A stretch of 64,000 nt of DNA from Fodinicola feengrottensis (GTDB lineage: Bacteria > Actinomycetota > Actinomycetes > Mycobacteriales > HKI-0501): positions 62,001 through 126,000 of the forward strand of contig NZ_WOTO01000002.1 in assembly GCF_010993775.1 (NCBI RefSeq), in the 5' to 3' direction. Shown piece after piece: positions 27,001-37,291 of the stretch; within the stretch, counting starts at the first letter, position 1, and each line of letters begins with the position of its first letter. The notes under the pieces are model-generated. The model was not told the DNA's origin and did no database searches. It saw nothing but the letters and a program-made list of their open reading frames with translations. Both the position numbers and the translations under genes were made by a program.

Positions 27001-27627
27001 CTTGGGGCGGATATGCGTACGGGCGCGGCGTGGATGGGCGCGCCCGCGCGCGAGGCGATGCGCACGGCGTACAAACGGATCGCGGTGGCGGCGAAGAACA
27101 CCGACACCCGTGAGCACGATATCGCTGACTCCGACGACTATTTCCAGTATCACGGTGGCATGATCGCCACCGTCCAGGCTCTCACCGGCAAGGCGCCGGC
27201 CGCGTACATCGGTGACAGCACTCGCCCGGAGTCGGTCCGTACCCGGTCCCTGGTCGAGGAAACGGCCCGGATTTTCCGCGCCCGGGTGGTGAATCCGCGC
27301 TGGATCGCGGCGATGCGACGGCATGGCTACAAAGGTGCGTTTGAGCTGGCTGCGACCGTCGACTACTTGTTCGGCTATGACGCGACCGCGGACGTGGTGC
27401 CAGACTGGATGTACGAGCAGTTGGCGGCCACGTACGCGCTGGACCCGGAGAACCAGAAATTCCTGAACGAATCCAATCCGTGGGCGTTGCACGGAATTAC
27501 CGAGCGGCTGTTGGAAGCGGCAAACCGGCAGATGTGGCGCGAGCCCGATCCGGCGACTCTGCAGGCCCTGCAACAGATTTTCCTGGACACCGAAGGCAAC
27601 CTCGAGGACGGCGGCCCGTCGAGCTGA
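24017..27627 (+). CDS. cobN: cobaltochelatase large subunit (several slips)
   Basis: CobN, the large subunit that inserts cobalt into hydrogenobyrinic acid a,c-diamide with CobS and CobT. Restored length is about 1,200 residues, normal. Parts in order: [20 protein letters not shown]; after a slip near 24465 [40 protein letters not shown] and [20 protein letters not shown]; after an A-run slip near 25120 [20 protein letters not shown]; after one near 25490 [20 protein letters not shown], where the frame again shifts; [20 protein letters not shown]; after one near 26575 [20 protein letters not shown]; after one near 27030 [20 protein letters not shown] and [20 protein letters not shown]. Controlled by the riboswitch just upstream. 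Confidence 0.9.
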
Positions 27628-27683
27628 TCGGTGGTGGCTCGAGACTCGGCGCTGTTGATCTTTACTAGTGAATCACGTTGACC

Positions 27684-27740
27684 GTGGGACAATGTCCCGC
27701 ACTCGACGTCGAGTGCGGGACACTATCCCGCACTCACCAA
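27684..27740. terminator. stacked palindromes between cobN and a convergent SDR
   Basis: A perfect 30-base palindrome at 27693-27722 (half: TGTCCCGCACTCGAC), with further copies of the half-site on both sides, so the region can fold as GTGGGACAATGTCCCGCAC plus GTGCGGGACACTATCCCGCA or as one long stem. It lies where two convergent genes end and probably stops transcription from both sides. Confidence 0.6.
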
Positions 27741-27775
27741 CCCACACCACGCCAGTTTCGTAGCCAGGACAGTGA

Positions 27776-28474
27776 TCAGGCGGACTGCGGATAGAGCGCC
27801 GCCACCCCGCCGGCCAAACCGGCCTGTACGTGCTGGCTCAGCTCGTCGGCGATGATTTCCGGCTCACCGGAGGCGAGGCCGTCCAACGCGATCTTCGCGA
27901 TCGATGCGGGATCATGCTTCGGGGCGTCGACCTCGCTGGCCATATCGGTGTCCATATAGCCAACGTGCAACGCGCTGACCTGGGTGTTCTGCTTCGCGAG
28001 AGCAGTACGTACAGCGTTGGTCAAAGACCATTCGGCGGACTTGGCGGCTGCGTAGGCGGAGAACTCGGGGATGTTGACCCACGACAGCACGGACAACACG
28101 TTGAGTATCGCACTGTGGTCGTGTTTTGCCAGCTCTGGGGCGAAAGCGCGGATCATCGCGAGCGTACCGAAGTAATGGGTGTCCATTTCCAGGCGGATGT
28201 CGTCGAGTGAACCGTCGAGCATGCCGGATCCGGTGGCCGAACCGGCGTTGTTGACCAGGATGGAGACACCGGTGGCCGTCTTCGCGGCGGCGGCGACCGA
28301 CTCCGGGTCGGTGATGTCGAGGCGGACCGGGATGGCACCCGGCAGGTCGATCAAGTCGGGGTTGCGGGCGCCGGCATAGACAGTGACACCGCGTTCGATG
28401 AGCTGCTGCGCGAGATGCCGGCCGAGGCCGCGGTTGGCTCCGGTGACGAGCGCGGTGTGTCCAGCGAGTTCCAT
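27776..28474 (-). CDS. short-chain dehydrogenase/reductase
   Basis: Intact 232-residue SDR: TALVTGANRGLGRHLAQQLI (cofactor motif), RLDITDPESV, ILVNNAGSATGSGMLDGS, LNVLSVLSWVNIPEFSAYAA followed by AKSAEWSLT (Tyr and Lys of the catalytic site). Substrate unknown. Divergent from an HxlR regulator with a dyad site between, which is a frequent pairing in actinobacteria, so the regulator probably represses it. Confidence 0.85.
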   Translation of the reverse strand: MELAGHTALVTGANRGLGRHLAQQLIERGVTVYAGARNPDLIDLPGAIPVRLDITDPESVAAAAKTATGVSILVNNAGSATGSGMLDGSLDDIRLEMDTHYFGTLAMIRAFAPELAKHDHSAILNVLSVLSWVNIPEFSAYAAAKSAEWSLTNAVRTALAKQNTQVSALHVGYMDTDMASEVDAPKHDPASIAKIALDGLASGEPEIIADELSQHVQAGLAGGVAALYPQSA

Positions 28475-28494
28475 GGCGGGCTCCCAAGAATATC

Positions 28495-28515
28495 TGAGTT
28501 GGTAGTTCCTACTCA
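28495..28515. promoter_or_regulatory. candidate HxlR operator
   Basis: Imperfect 21-base palindrome TGAGTTGGTAGTTCCTACTC plus A, between the divergent SDR and HxlR genes, 21 bases upstream of the SDR start. Position and symmetry suit binding by the neighbouring HxlR protein. Confidence 0.5.
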
Positions 28516-28574
28516 GCCAAGAGGGACGCTAGCAGGCTGGATATGGAAGTGCAAGTCAGGGTAAGGTAGGTCTT

Positions 28575-29006
28575 GTGGTTACTCCGAAGATGCTGGACTC
28601 GGCCTGTTCCATCGAACGCACCCTCGGCGTGCTCGGGGAGCGATGGACATTCCTGATCCTGCGCGAGGCGCTGGCTGGTACGACCAGGTTCGCGCAGTTC
28701 CGCGAGGCGCTGGGCGTCGCGCCGGACGTGCTGACGGCCCGGCTCAACACGCTGGTCGACTACGGCGTGATGGCCCGAGAGCCTTATCAGGAACCCGGCA
28801 GTCGGCCCCGTGACGCGTACCGCCTCACCGACTCCGGCCGGGAGTTGATCCTGGTGCTGGCCGCCCTGCAACAGTGGGGTGACCTACATCTGCCCTGGCC
28901 GGCCGGGCCGAGCATCCAGCGGCGGGTGCGGGCTACCGGACGGCCAGTCCAGGTCGGGTTCGTGGACGAGAACGGCCGCGAGGTGGCGCCCGCCGACACG
29001 CGATGA
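28575..29006 (+). CDS. HxlR-family transcription regulator
   Basis: 143-residue winged-helix protein: CSIERTLGVLGERWTFLILR, EALAGTTRFAQFREALGVAP, DVLTARLNTLVDYGVM and YRLTDSGRELILVLAALQQW, the complete HxlR domain. A conserved N-terminal Cys (SACSIER) is the redox or aldehyde sensor in some members. The start is GTG 28575, or ATG 28590. Probably represses the divergent SDR. Confidence 0.9.
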   Translation: MVTPKMLDSACSIERTLGVLGERWTFLILREALAGTTRFAQFREALGVAPDVLTARLNTLVDYGVMAREPYQEPGSRPRDAYRLTDSGRELILVLAALQQWGDLHLPWPAGPSIQRRVRATGRPVQVGFVDENGREVAPADTR

Positions 29007-29104
29007 TCCGTACGGCCGCGTACCCCAGCTAGTACTAGGCCGACACGCGCGAGATGCTGCGGTCCCAGACTCTCACTACCCCCACATGTAGTATTCCGTC
29101 CGTC

Positions 29105-29300
29105 GATGGTTCGCCGCACCATCCAGGTGAGGCGAGGCAACAGGGAACCCGGTGCGAATCCGGGACTGTCCCGCAGCGGTAAGGGAGAACGACAGCCGTC
29201 ATCAGCACTGGACGCTTCGGCGTCTGGGAAGCGACGGTCAGTAGGTCCGCCGGTACGCGTACCGGCGGGTGCTCCCGAGTCCGAAGACCTGCCGTCGGTG
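29105..29300 (+). promoter_or_regulatory. cobalamin riboswitch of nrdAB
   Basis: GATGGTTCG leader, then CGAGGCAACAGGGAACCCGG, TGCGAATCCGGGACTGTCCC, GCAGCGGTAAGGG, a long variable arm with GCCGGTACGCGTACCGGC, and the closing GAGTCCGAAGACCTGCCGTC. The layout is almost the same as that before metE. About 240 bases of leader follow before the nrdA start, enough for an expression platform; I see no gene there. A B12 riboswitch in front of class Ia nrdAB is known from Streptomyces. Confidence 0.93.
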
Positions 29301-29541
29301 TGCACACCGTTCCGGTGCCTCGTGGAGGGCGCCCGCGAGCAGCCGCCAGTGGGCGGTCGTTTGCGTTCCCCGCGACAGCGCCGGCAGCAGCCGAGCTCAC
29401 GAGGGGGAGCCGACATGATGTACGACCGCAGCAGTTCCGCGCCACCTTCACCAGATCCGTAGCTCTTGCCGGATTCCTGATGTCACACCTTCGTCCTTGG
29501 GTGCGTTTCAGCGTGCCCATTTACTGCTGTGGAGAATGCGC

Positions 29542-32342
29542 ATGTCCGTTCAGTCCGAAACTCGGCCGACGGCCGGCACCATTTCGGTGATTCGCCGGAC
29601 CGGTGAGGTTTCCGCCTTTGACTCGACCAAAATCTCGGTCGCGCTGAGCAAGGCCTTCCTGGCCGTGGAAGGCGCCGACGCGACCGGGTCCAGCCGCGTA
29701 CGGGAGTTGGTCCCCGAGTTGACCACGCAGGTCGAGCTGGCCCTGCTCCGGCACGCCGGCCCGGATCGTCCCTTGCATATCGAACAAATTCAGGATCAGG
29801 TCGAGCTGGCGCTGATGCGCGGTGGGCACCACAAGGTCGCCCGCGCGTACGTGCTGTATCGCGAACAACACGCCCTGGCCCGCGTTGAGGCGGAAAAACC
29901 GGCACCGGAACCGGCCATCGGGGTCACTCATCAGGACGGCCGCGTCGAGCCGCTGGATACCGACCGGCTGGCACTGGTCGTACGGGAGGCGTGCGCCGGC
30001 CTGGATGCGGTGTCGGCGGACACTGTTTTGACCGAGACCAAGCGAAACCTGTATGACGGCATCACCGCTGGTGAGCTCGCGGTCGCGCCGGTGATGGCGG
30101 CTCGTACGCTGGTCGAGACCGATCCGCAGTATTCCTTTGTCAGCGCCCGACTGTTGCTCGACAAGCTGCGCGCCGAGGCGCTGTCGTTCCTGGCTGGTGA
30201 GCCGCGGATCGCGAGCCATCGGCAGATGACCGAAGGATATGCCAGCTATTTCGGCGATTTCGTGGCCCGTGGCGTCGACCTCGGCCAGCTGGACCCGGAG
30301 TTGGCCAAGTTTGACTTGGAAAAGATCGGTGCGGCCTTGGCGGGCTCAGCGGACCTGGAGTTCCAGTTCCTCGGGCTGCAGACGCTGTATGACCGCTATT
30401 TGCTGCACAGTGACGGTCACCGGTACGAGCTGCCGCAGGCATTTTTCATGCGAGTCGCGATGGGGTTGGCGCTGCGCGAGGACCACCGCGAGGACCGAGC
30501 CATCGAGTTCTATCGGCTGCTTTCTTCCTTTGACTTCATGTGTTCCACGCCGACCTTGTTCAACGCTGGTACGACCCGGCCGCAGCTTTCGTCGTGCTTC
30601 CTCACCACCGTCGAGGACGACCTGAGCAGCATCTTCCACGGCATCAGTAACAATGCGTTGCTCTCCAAATACGCCGGTGGGCTGGGCAACGACTGGACTC
30701 CGGTCCGCGGCATCGGCGCGCATATTCGCGGCACCAATGGAGAATCGCAGGGTGTCGTGCCGTTCCTCAAGATCGCGAACGACACCGCGGTCGCGGTCAA
30801 CCAGGGCGGCAAGCGCAAGGGCGCGGTCTGCGCGTATTTGGAGACCTGGCACATCGACATCGAGGAATTCCTCGACCTGCGCAAAAACACTGGCGACGAC
30901 CGCCGTCGTACCCACGACATGAACACCGCGAACTGGGTGCCGGACGAGTTCATCCGGCGGGTGCGGGCGGACGCCGACTGGACGTTGTTCACCCCCGAAC
31001 GAGGTGCCCGAGCTGCATGACCTGGTCGGTTTGGCGTTCGCGGAGCGCTATCGCCAGTACGAGGCGGCTGCGGACCGTGGCGAGATCAGAGTCTTCCGTC
31101 GGGTGAAGGCGAAAGACCTGTGGCGGCGGATGCTGACCATGCTGTTCGAGACCGGCCACCCGTGGATCACCTTCAAGGACCCGTGCAACCTGCGGTCCCC
31201 GCAGCAGCACATCGGGGTGGTGCACTCTTCCAACCTGTGCACTGAAATCACCCTCAACACCAGCCCGGACGAGGTGGCGGTCTGCAATCTTGGCTCGATC
31301 AACCTCGGCCGGCTGGTCGGCCCGGAAGGGGTGGATCACGAGCGGCTGGCCCGTACGGTGCGGACGGCCGTACGGATGCTGGACAACGTCATCGACGTAA
31401 ACTTCTACACGATCCCGGAGGCTCGCAAGTCCAACCAGCGGCACCGGCCGATCGGCCTCGGCCTGATGGGATTCAGCGACGCGCTGTTCGCCTTGCGCAT
31501 TCCGATGAGCTCGCCGGAAGCGGTTGAGTTCGCGGACCGCAGCATGGAGGAGATCAGCTACCACGCCATTTCCGCCTCTGCCGACCTCGCCCAGGAGCGG
31601 GGAAGCTACCCGTCGTACGAGGGATCGCTGTGGAGCCAGGGAATCCTGCCGATCGACTCGATCGAGCTGCTCGCCGCGCGCGCGCGGTGACGACCTGGAC
31701 CTGGACCGGGCGCAGACGCTGCAGTGGGACGCAGTGCGCAGCCGCGTACGGAAAGTTGGCATGCGCAACTCGAACGTGATGGCGATCGCGCCGACCGCCA
31801 CCATCGCCAACATCTGTGGCGTCGGCCAGTCCATCGAACCGCTTTACCGCAACTTGTACGTGAAATCCAACATGTCCGGTGACTTCACCGTCGTCAACGC
31901 GGCACTCGTACGCGACCTGAAAGCGCGCGGTTTATGGGACGAGTTGATGATCAGCGACCTGAAGTATTTCGACGGCAGCCTCGGCCCGATCGCTCGAGTG
32001 CCGGCTGACCTGAAGACCTTGTACGCCACCGCCTTCGAAATCGACAGCCGCTGGTTGATCGAGGCGGCCGCCCGCCGGCAGAAGTGGATCGACCAGGCGC
32101 AGTCACTGAACCTCTATATCGCGCAGGCGAACGGCCGCAAGCTCGACGAGATGTATCAGCACGCGTGGATTCGCGGCCTGAAGACCACCTACTACTTGCG
32201 GGCCACCAGCGCGACGCACGTGGAGAAGAGTACTTTGCGCGGTACGGACGGGAAACTCAACGCGGTGGCCGCGACCGTACCGACCGTCCAAGAGCCGTTG
32301 GCCTGTTCGATCGAAGACCCCGACTGCGAAGCCTGCCAGTAA
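29542..32342 (+). CDS. nrdA: class Ia ribonucleoside-diphosphate reductase, alpha subunit (two slips)
   Basis: Reduces ribonucleotides to deoxyribonucleotides with NrdB. The N-terminus has ATP-cone repeats ([20 protein letters not shown] and [20 protein letters not shown]), then [20 protein letters not shown] (first catalytic cysteine), [40 protein letters not shown] (active-site Cys region) and [20 protein letters not shown]. The C-terminal redox cysteines are [12 protein letters not shown]. Slips near 31000 and 31685 split the frame. Restored length is about 933 residues. ATG 29542 has GGAGA upstream; ATG 29536 is an alternative. nrdB follows after 15 bases. Confidence 0.93.
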
Positions 32343-32357
32343 GAAAGGCACCACAAG

Positions 32358-33431
32358 ATGACGACAACCACGGACGCCACCGGACTCGGCGCGCGCGATC
32401 GAGCGCGGCGGCGCGCGGGTCAGCGTCGACGACAAGGCGATGATCAACTGCCGCGCCGACGTGAACCAGCTACTGCCGCGCTGAAATACCACTGGGCGTG
32501 GGAAAAGTATCTGGCCGGCTGCAGCAACCACTGGATGCCGACCGAGGTCTCGATGCAGGCCGACATCGCGCTCTGGCGGTCCCCGAACGGCCTGACTGAC
32601 GACGAGCGACTGATGATCAAGCGCAATCTCGGCTTTTTCGCCACCTCGGAATCGCTGGTCGCGAACAACATCGTGCTCGCGGTCTACCGGCACCTGACCA
32701 ACCCCGAATGCCGGCAGTACCTGCTCCGGCAGGCCTTCGAGGAGGCCGTTCACACGCACACTTTCCAGTACGTCTGCGAAAGTCTCGGCCTCGACGAGGG
32801 TGAGCTCTTCAACATGTACCGCGAGGTGCCATCGATCACCGACAAGGCGGCCTGGGCACTGGACTACACCCAGCACCTGGAGAACCCGGAGTTCTCCACC
32901 GGTACGCCCGAACGCGACCAGGCGTTCCTGCGTGACCTCGTCGCCTTCTACGTGATTTTCGAGGGAATGTGGTTCTACACCGGCTTCGCCCAGATCCTGT
33001 CATTGGGCCGGCAGAACAAGATGGTCGGCATCGCCGAGCAGTATCAGTACATCCTCCGGGACGAGTCGATTCACCTGAACTTCGGTATCGACACGATCAA
33101 CCAGATCAAGATCGAGAACCCGCACCTGTGGAGCGCGGAGTTTCAGGCCGAGGTGCGGACGATGTTGAAGGACGCCTGTGACCTGGAGGTCGCGTACGGG
33201 CGGAACACCATGCCGCGCGGGATTCTCGGCATCAACGCCGAGCTTTGCGAGCAGTACATGCATTTCATCACCAACCGCAGGTGCGCGCAGCTGGGTCTGG
33301 AACCGGTTTTCGGGCCGGCCGAGAACCCGTTCCCATGGATGTCCGAGGCGATGGATCTGAAGAAGGAGAAAAACTTCTTCGAGACCCGGGTCATCGAGTA
33401 CCAAACCGGCGGCTCACTGGAGTGGGACTGA
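32358..33431 (+). CDS. nrdB: class Ia ribonucleoside-diphosphate reductase, beta subunit (N-terminal slips)
   Basis: Ferritin-like diiron protein holding the tyrosyl radical. The first 35 residues are disturbed by two compensating slips (about 32395 and 32475); the restored text contains [20 protein letters not shown]. From [20 protein letters not shown] onward it is intact, with [40 protein letters not shown] (iron ligands) and [20 protein letters not shown]. Length is about 357 residues. No nrdS/nrdR-like gene follows; the next gene is on the other strand. Confidence 0.93.
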   Translation: MTTTTDATGLGARDRARRRAGQRRRQGDDQLPRRREPATAALKYHWAWEKYLAGCSNHWMPTEVSMQADIALWRSPNGLTDDERLMIKRNLGFFATSESLVANNIVLAVYRHLTNPECRQYLLRQAFEEAVHTHTFQYVCESLGLDEGELFNMYREVPSITDKAAWALDYTQHLENPEFSTGTPERDQAFLRDLVAFYVIFEGMWFYTGFAQILSLGRQNKMVGIAEQYQYILRDESIHLNFGIDTINQIKIENPHLWSAEFQAEVRTMLKDACDLEVAYGRNTMPRGILGINAELCEQYMHFITNRRCAQLGLEPVFGPAENPFPWMSEAMDLKKEKNFFETRVIEYQTGGSLEWD

Positions 33432-33454
33432 CCTGGATCAACACCGCAAACCCA

Positions 33455-33955
33455 CTAAAGATGCCAGCACATCCGTACGACGGTGCCGGTCGCGGTCGCG
33501 GTCGTACGGATGGACAGGTCGTCGCTGAGCTTGCGCATCAGGATCAGCCCGTGGCCCCGCGCTCCCGGCCGGGCGGCGGGCTGCTCCCAGCGGCCGTGGT
33601 CGCTGACCGCGACGGTGACGTGATCGCCGGCCACTTCGGCCTCAAGGAGCAGGTCCGGCCGCAGCGGCGGCAGGGTCCCGTACGCGTGGTCGACGACGTT
33701 GGCGAGCGCCTCGTACGACGCGAGGACCAGCGCGTCGATCTGGCCGGACCGAAGATCGGTGGCGGTGGCCCAGGTCAACAGGCGGCGGCGGATCCGGGTG
33801 AGCCGGGCTGGGGAAGCCGCTGTCCAGCCCGTCGTCAACCGACCGACGGGCCCGGCGTCGGTGAGTGGGTCGATGGACGTACTCGTCAGAGGCCTTCCGT
33901 CGGCGTGGACAACGGTCGCGGAGTGCAGTACCCGCAAGTCGACCTTTTTACACAC
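33455..33955 (-). CDS. ATP-binding anti-sigma-type regulatory protein
   Basis: HATPase_c domain of the SpoIIAB/RsbW-like group without a histidine kinase part: IDALVLASYEALANVVDHAY (N box), VAVSDHGRWEQPAARPGARG (G1 box DxGxW) and HGLILMRKLSDDLSIRTTAT. Such small proteins bind sigma or anti-anti-sigma factors. The start is uncertain; GTG 33955 gives 166 residues, but the conserved part begins near 33860. No partner gene is adjacent. Confidence 0.7.
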   Translation of the reverse strand: MCKKVDLRVLHSATVVHADGRPLTSTSIDPLTDAGPVGRLTTGWTAASPARLTRIRRRLLTWATATDLRSGQIDALVLASYEALANVVDHAYGTLPPLRPDLLLEAEVAGDHVTVAVSDHGRWEQPAARPGARGHGLILMRKLSDDLSIRTTATATGTVVRMCWHL

Positions 33956-34207
33956 CTTGCCGCTGGCAGTTTCGGGTCGCGTCGAGCCCCTGACGAGAAT
34001 CACCTTTCCGCGCGTGCCGCACGCCTTGGGTGTCCTCGTACGACATGTGACCGGCTCGCGTCCGCAAGGCTGCCCCCATGATGCGGACCAGCCGCCGGCG
34101 CCGCCTGGTGGGAAGGCTTGGCGGCGATGGCGCTGCTCCTTGCCGGCCTGAGCTTCGGGTAGTGACCGGGACCATGGACGGGCCCCGACTACGCGCTTTA
34201 CGGTGAG

Positions 34208-34843
34208 GTGGTGATCTCTGTCGCGACCGCGGTGTCGTTTCTGGTGGTGGTGGTGCTGCTCGGCGCGATGTCGCCCGGCCCGGACTTCGTGGTGGTGACC
34301 CGGAACTCGCTGTCCGGCGGGCGCAAGGCCGGGGTTGCCTGCGGGCTGGGGATCGCTTGCGGAGTCTTTGTGTGGGTGGTCGCGATCGCGCTCGGAGTGG
34401 CCGGCCTGTTGGCCGCATCCGCGGTGGTGTTCACGGTGGTGAAACTCGCCGGCGCGGCATATCTGGTCTACCTCGGCGTACGGGCGTGGATTTCGGTGCG
34501 GCGCGGGGGATATCACGACCTGCAAGCGACTGAGCTCACCGGCGTGTCGCTGCCCGTCGCCTTCCGGCAGGGCCTGCTGTGCAATCTCCTGAACCCCAAG
34601 GTCGCGGTGTTCTTTCTGGCCCTGTTGCCGCAGTTCCTGCCGTCGACCGCGTCCACGGCGCAGACGCTCGAGCTGGCGGTGATCGCCACCTTCACCAGCG
34701 TGGTCTGGTGGATCACGCTCGCGATGGTCGTTGGTTCGCTGCGCCGGTTCTTCAGCGCCGGTCGGGTGCGCCGGGCGATGGACGGCGTCATGGGCACGCT
34801 GCTGGTGCTGCTCGGCATCCGGGTTGCTACCCAGGTCAGCTGA
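34208..34843 (+). CDS. LysE/RhtB-family exporter
   Basis: 211 residues, about six membrane segments, intact: AVSFLVVVVLLGAMSPGPDF (family motif), VVTRNSLSGGRKAGVACGLG, LAGAAYLVYLGVRAW and LLCNLLNPKVAVFFLALLPQ. Exports amino acids such as lysine, homoserine or threonine, or related small solutes. GTG 34208 is used; GTG 34211 is equally possible. Between the anti-sigma gene and this one (33956-34207) I see nothing. Confidence 0.85.
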   Translation: MVISVATAVSFLVVVVLLGAMSPGPDFVVVTRNSLSGGRKAGVACGLGIACGVFVWVVAIALGVAGLLAASAVVFTVVKLAGAAYLVYLGVRAWISVRRGGYHDLQATELTGVSLPVAFRQGLLCNLLNPKVAVFFLALLPQFLPSTASTAQTLELAVIATFTSVVWWITLAMVVGSLRRFFSAGRVRRAMDGVMGTLLVLLGIRVATQVS

Positions 34844-34885
34844 CGTATTTGCTGGTTGACAATCGTAAACACCGAAAGGATGTCA

Positions 34886-37288
34886 ATGAGGACGCTGCTG
34901 CATGCCGGTTGGACTGTCCGAGCCGCGAGTCGTACGGACGAGGTCGACGCCGTCGTGCCGGCGACCGTACCGGGCTGCGTCCACACCGACTTGCTGGCGG
35001 CTGGGCTCATCCCGGATCCGTATCTGGACGAGAACGAGGCCGCGGTGGCCTGGATCGGCCGGACGGACTGGCGGTACGAGACGACTTTCCAGTGGCAGCC
35101 GGCCGGCGACGACCGCGTCGACCTGGTGTGTGACGGCCTGGACACGGTGGCGACCGTCGAGGTCAACGGTGTCGTGGTGGGGGAGACCCGCAACATGCAC
35201 CGCGGTTATCGCTTTGACGTCAGGCAAACGCTGCGGCCCGGCGCGAACCGGCTGGCGATCACCTTCGGCTCGCCGATCAGTTTCGCCGAGCAGCTGCGGG
35301 AAAAGCTGGGTGCCCGGCCCGGCGGCGACCGCTTCCCGTACAACTTCATCCGCAAGATGGCCTGCAACTTCGGCTGGGACTGGGGCCCGGAGCTGGTCAC
35401 CGCCGGCATTTGGCGGCCCATCGCGCTGGAGTCATGGTCGACCGCACGGCTCGCGTCCGTACGCCCGCTGGTGACCGTCGAGGGCAATCGCGGCCTGGTC
35501 GCCGTGCACGTCGAGGTGGAGTCCGACGAGGCCGTCCCGGTGGTAGTCCGGGTCGCCGATCAGGTGGTCGAGGCCACCGTACGCACCGAAGGTGTTATCG
35601 AGGTAGTGGTGGAAAACCCGCGGTTGTGGTGGCCGCGTGGGTACGGTGAGCAGCCGCTTTACCCGCTGCGAGTGGAAATCCCCGGCCACGACTCGTACCA
35701 GACCGAGATCGGGTTCCGTACCGTCCGGCTGGACACCACACCAGACGACATCGGCACCGCTTTCACCTTTGTTGTCAACGATGTTCCGGTGTTCGCGCGC
35801 GGTGTCAACTGGATCCCGGATGACTGCTTTCCGCACCGGGTGGATCGCGAGCGGTACGAGCGAAGGCTGGGACAGGCCACCGACGCTGGCGTGAACCTGG
35901 TCCGGGTCTGGGGCGGTGGCATCTTCGAAAGCGATGATTTCTACCAGACCTGCGATCGGGCCGGCATTCTCGTGTGGCAGGACTTTCTCTTTGCCTGCGC
36001 GGCCTATCCGGAGGAAGAGCCGATCCGCGGTGAGGTGATCGCGGAAGCCAGGGAGGCCGTCACCCGGCTCTGCCCGCACCCGAGCCTGGTGCTGTGGAAC
36101 GGCAACAACGAGAACATCTGGGGCTACTACGACTGGGGATGGCGGGAAAAGCTTGGCGACCGCACCTGGGGCCTCGGCTATTATCTTGACATTCTGCCGA
36201 AAATCGTCGCTGAGCTGGATCCCACCCGGCCGTATTGCGCCGGCAGTCCGTGGTCCCTTTCCACCGACATCTACCCGAACGATCCCGATCACGGCTGCAT
36301 GCACATCTGGGATGTGTGGAACCAGCGGGATTACACCGGCTACCTCGACTATGTGCCGCGGTTCGCGTCCGAGTTCGGCTTCCAGGGCCCGCCGCGTTGG
36401 TCGACCCTGACCCGTGCCGTCCACGACCGGCCCTTGACTCCGTACGGGCCGGAGATGGTCGCGCACCAGAAAGCCCAGGACGGGATGGCCAAGATCGACC
36501 GATCGTTGACCGAGCATTTCGGGGTGCCGGCGGCGATGGACGACTGGTTCTGGGCCGCTCAACTGAACCAGGCCCGGGCGCTGTCGCTGGGCATCGAGCA
36601 TTTCCGGTCGTGGGCGCCGCGCTGCGCGGGCACCGTCGTATGGCAGCTGAATGACTGTTGGCCGGTCACCTCGTGGGCGGTGGTCGACGGCGACGGCGGC
36701 CGCAAACCCGCTTGGTACGCCCTGAAACACGCGTACGCCGATCGGCTGGTCACTGTGCAGGCGAGGGATGGCGGCCTTGCGGTGGTCATCGTCAACGACA
36801 CCGCCCAAGCATGGGAAGACACTGTCTCGGTTCGCCGGATGTCCTTTGAGGGCAAGGTTCTGGCCGAGCAGGACCTCACGCTTTCCGTCGGCGAAAGGAA
36901 AACCGCATTGCTGGCAGTGTCGGACCGGCTGTCCGAACCGGCCGACCCGAGCGGGGAACTCCTGGTAGTGGAGTCCAGCGCGGGCCGGGCCTGCTGGTTT
37001 TTCCGGCCGGACAAGGATCTTTCGCTGCCGGTCGACCGGTACGACGTGAGCAGCTCGACGATGGCCGGCGGCTACCGGGTCTCGGTGACCGCACGGTCGC
37101 TGCTGCGCGATGTGGCCGTGTTGGCTGACCGGGTCGCTGTCGACGCCGAGGTCGACGACATGCTGGTCACGTTGCTGCCGGGCGAAACTGTCATGTTCGA
37201 GGTGCGTACGGCCGTGGACCTGGATCCGGCCCTGCTGACCGGCCCAACCGTCGTACGCACCGCGAACCAGCTGGTTTCGGGCGGATAG
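34886..37288 (+). CDS. GH2 beta-mannosidase
   Basis: Cytoplasmic glycosidase of about 800 residues, intact, with no signal peptide. It removes terminal beta-linked mannose. GH2 layout: N-terminal jelly roll (VPATVPGCVHTDLLAAGLIP, then DGLDTVATVEVNGVVVGETR), an Ig-like domain, the TIM barrel and C-terminal beta domains. The acid/base is Glu409 in WNGNNEN and the nucleophile Glu496 in FASEFGFQG. NFGWDWGPELVTAGIWRPI is the typical mannosidase segment. ATG 34886 with AAAGGA upstream is chosen over ATG 34880. A TTGACA near 34856 is a possible -35 box. It has no operon partner. Confidence 0.92.
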   Translation: MRTLLHAGWTVRAASRTDEVDAVVPATVPGCVHTDLLAAGLIPDPYLDENEAAVAWIGRTDWRYETTFQWQPAGDDRVDLVCDGLDTVATVEVNGVVVGETRNMHRGYRFDVRQTLRPGANRLAITFGSPISFAEQLREKLGARPGGDRFPYNFIRKMACNFGWDWGPELVTAGIWRPIALESWSTARLASVRPLVTVEGNRGLVAVHVEVESDEAVPVVVRVADQVVEATVRTEGVIEVVVENPRLWWPRGYGEQPLYPLRVEIPGHDSYQTEIGFRTVRLDTTPDDIGTAFTFVVNDVPVFARGVNWIPDDCFPHRVDRERYERRLGQATDAGVNLVRVWGGGIFESDDFYQTCDRAGILVWQDFLFACAAYPEEEPIRGEVIAEAREAVTRLCPHPSLVLWNGNNENIWGYYDWGWREKLGDRTWGLGYYLDILPKIVAELDPTRPYCAGSPWSLSTDIYPNDPDHGCMHIWDVWNQRDYTGYLDYVPRFASEFGFQGPPRWSTLTRAVHDRPLTPYGPEMVAHQKAQDGMAKIDRSLTEHFGVPAAMDDWFWAAQLNQARALSLGIEHFRSWAPRCAGTVVWQLNDCWPVTSWAVVDGDGGRKPAWYALKHAYADRLVTVQARDGGLAVVIVNDTAQAWEDTVSVRRMSFEGKVLAEQDLTLSVGERKTALLAVSDRLSEPADPSGELLVVESSAGRACWFFRPDKDLSLPVDRYDVSSSTMAGGYRVSVTARSLLRDVAVLADRVAVDAEVDDMLVTLLPGETVMFEVRTAVDLDPALLTGPTVVRTANQLVSGG

Positions 37289-37291
37289 ACG

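Noticed and set aside
30900-31030. Programmed frameshift or intein in nrdA
   Set aside because: The family sequence continues directly across the slip with no inserted domain, and the same kind of slip occurs in many other genes, so sequence error is simpler.
34856-34885. TTG 34856 as the beta-mannosidase start
   Set aside because: ATG 34886 has AAAGGA at good spacing, and GH2 homology begins at once after it.
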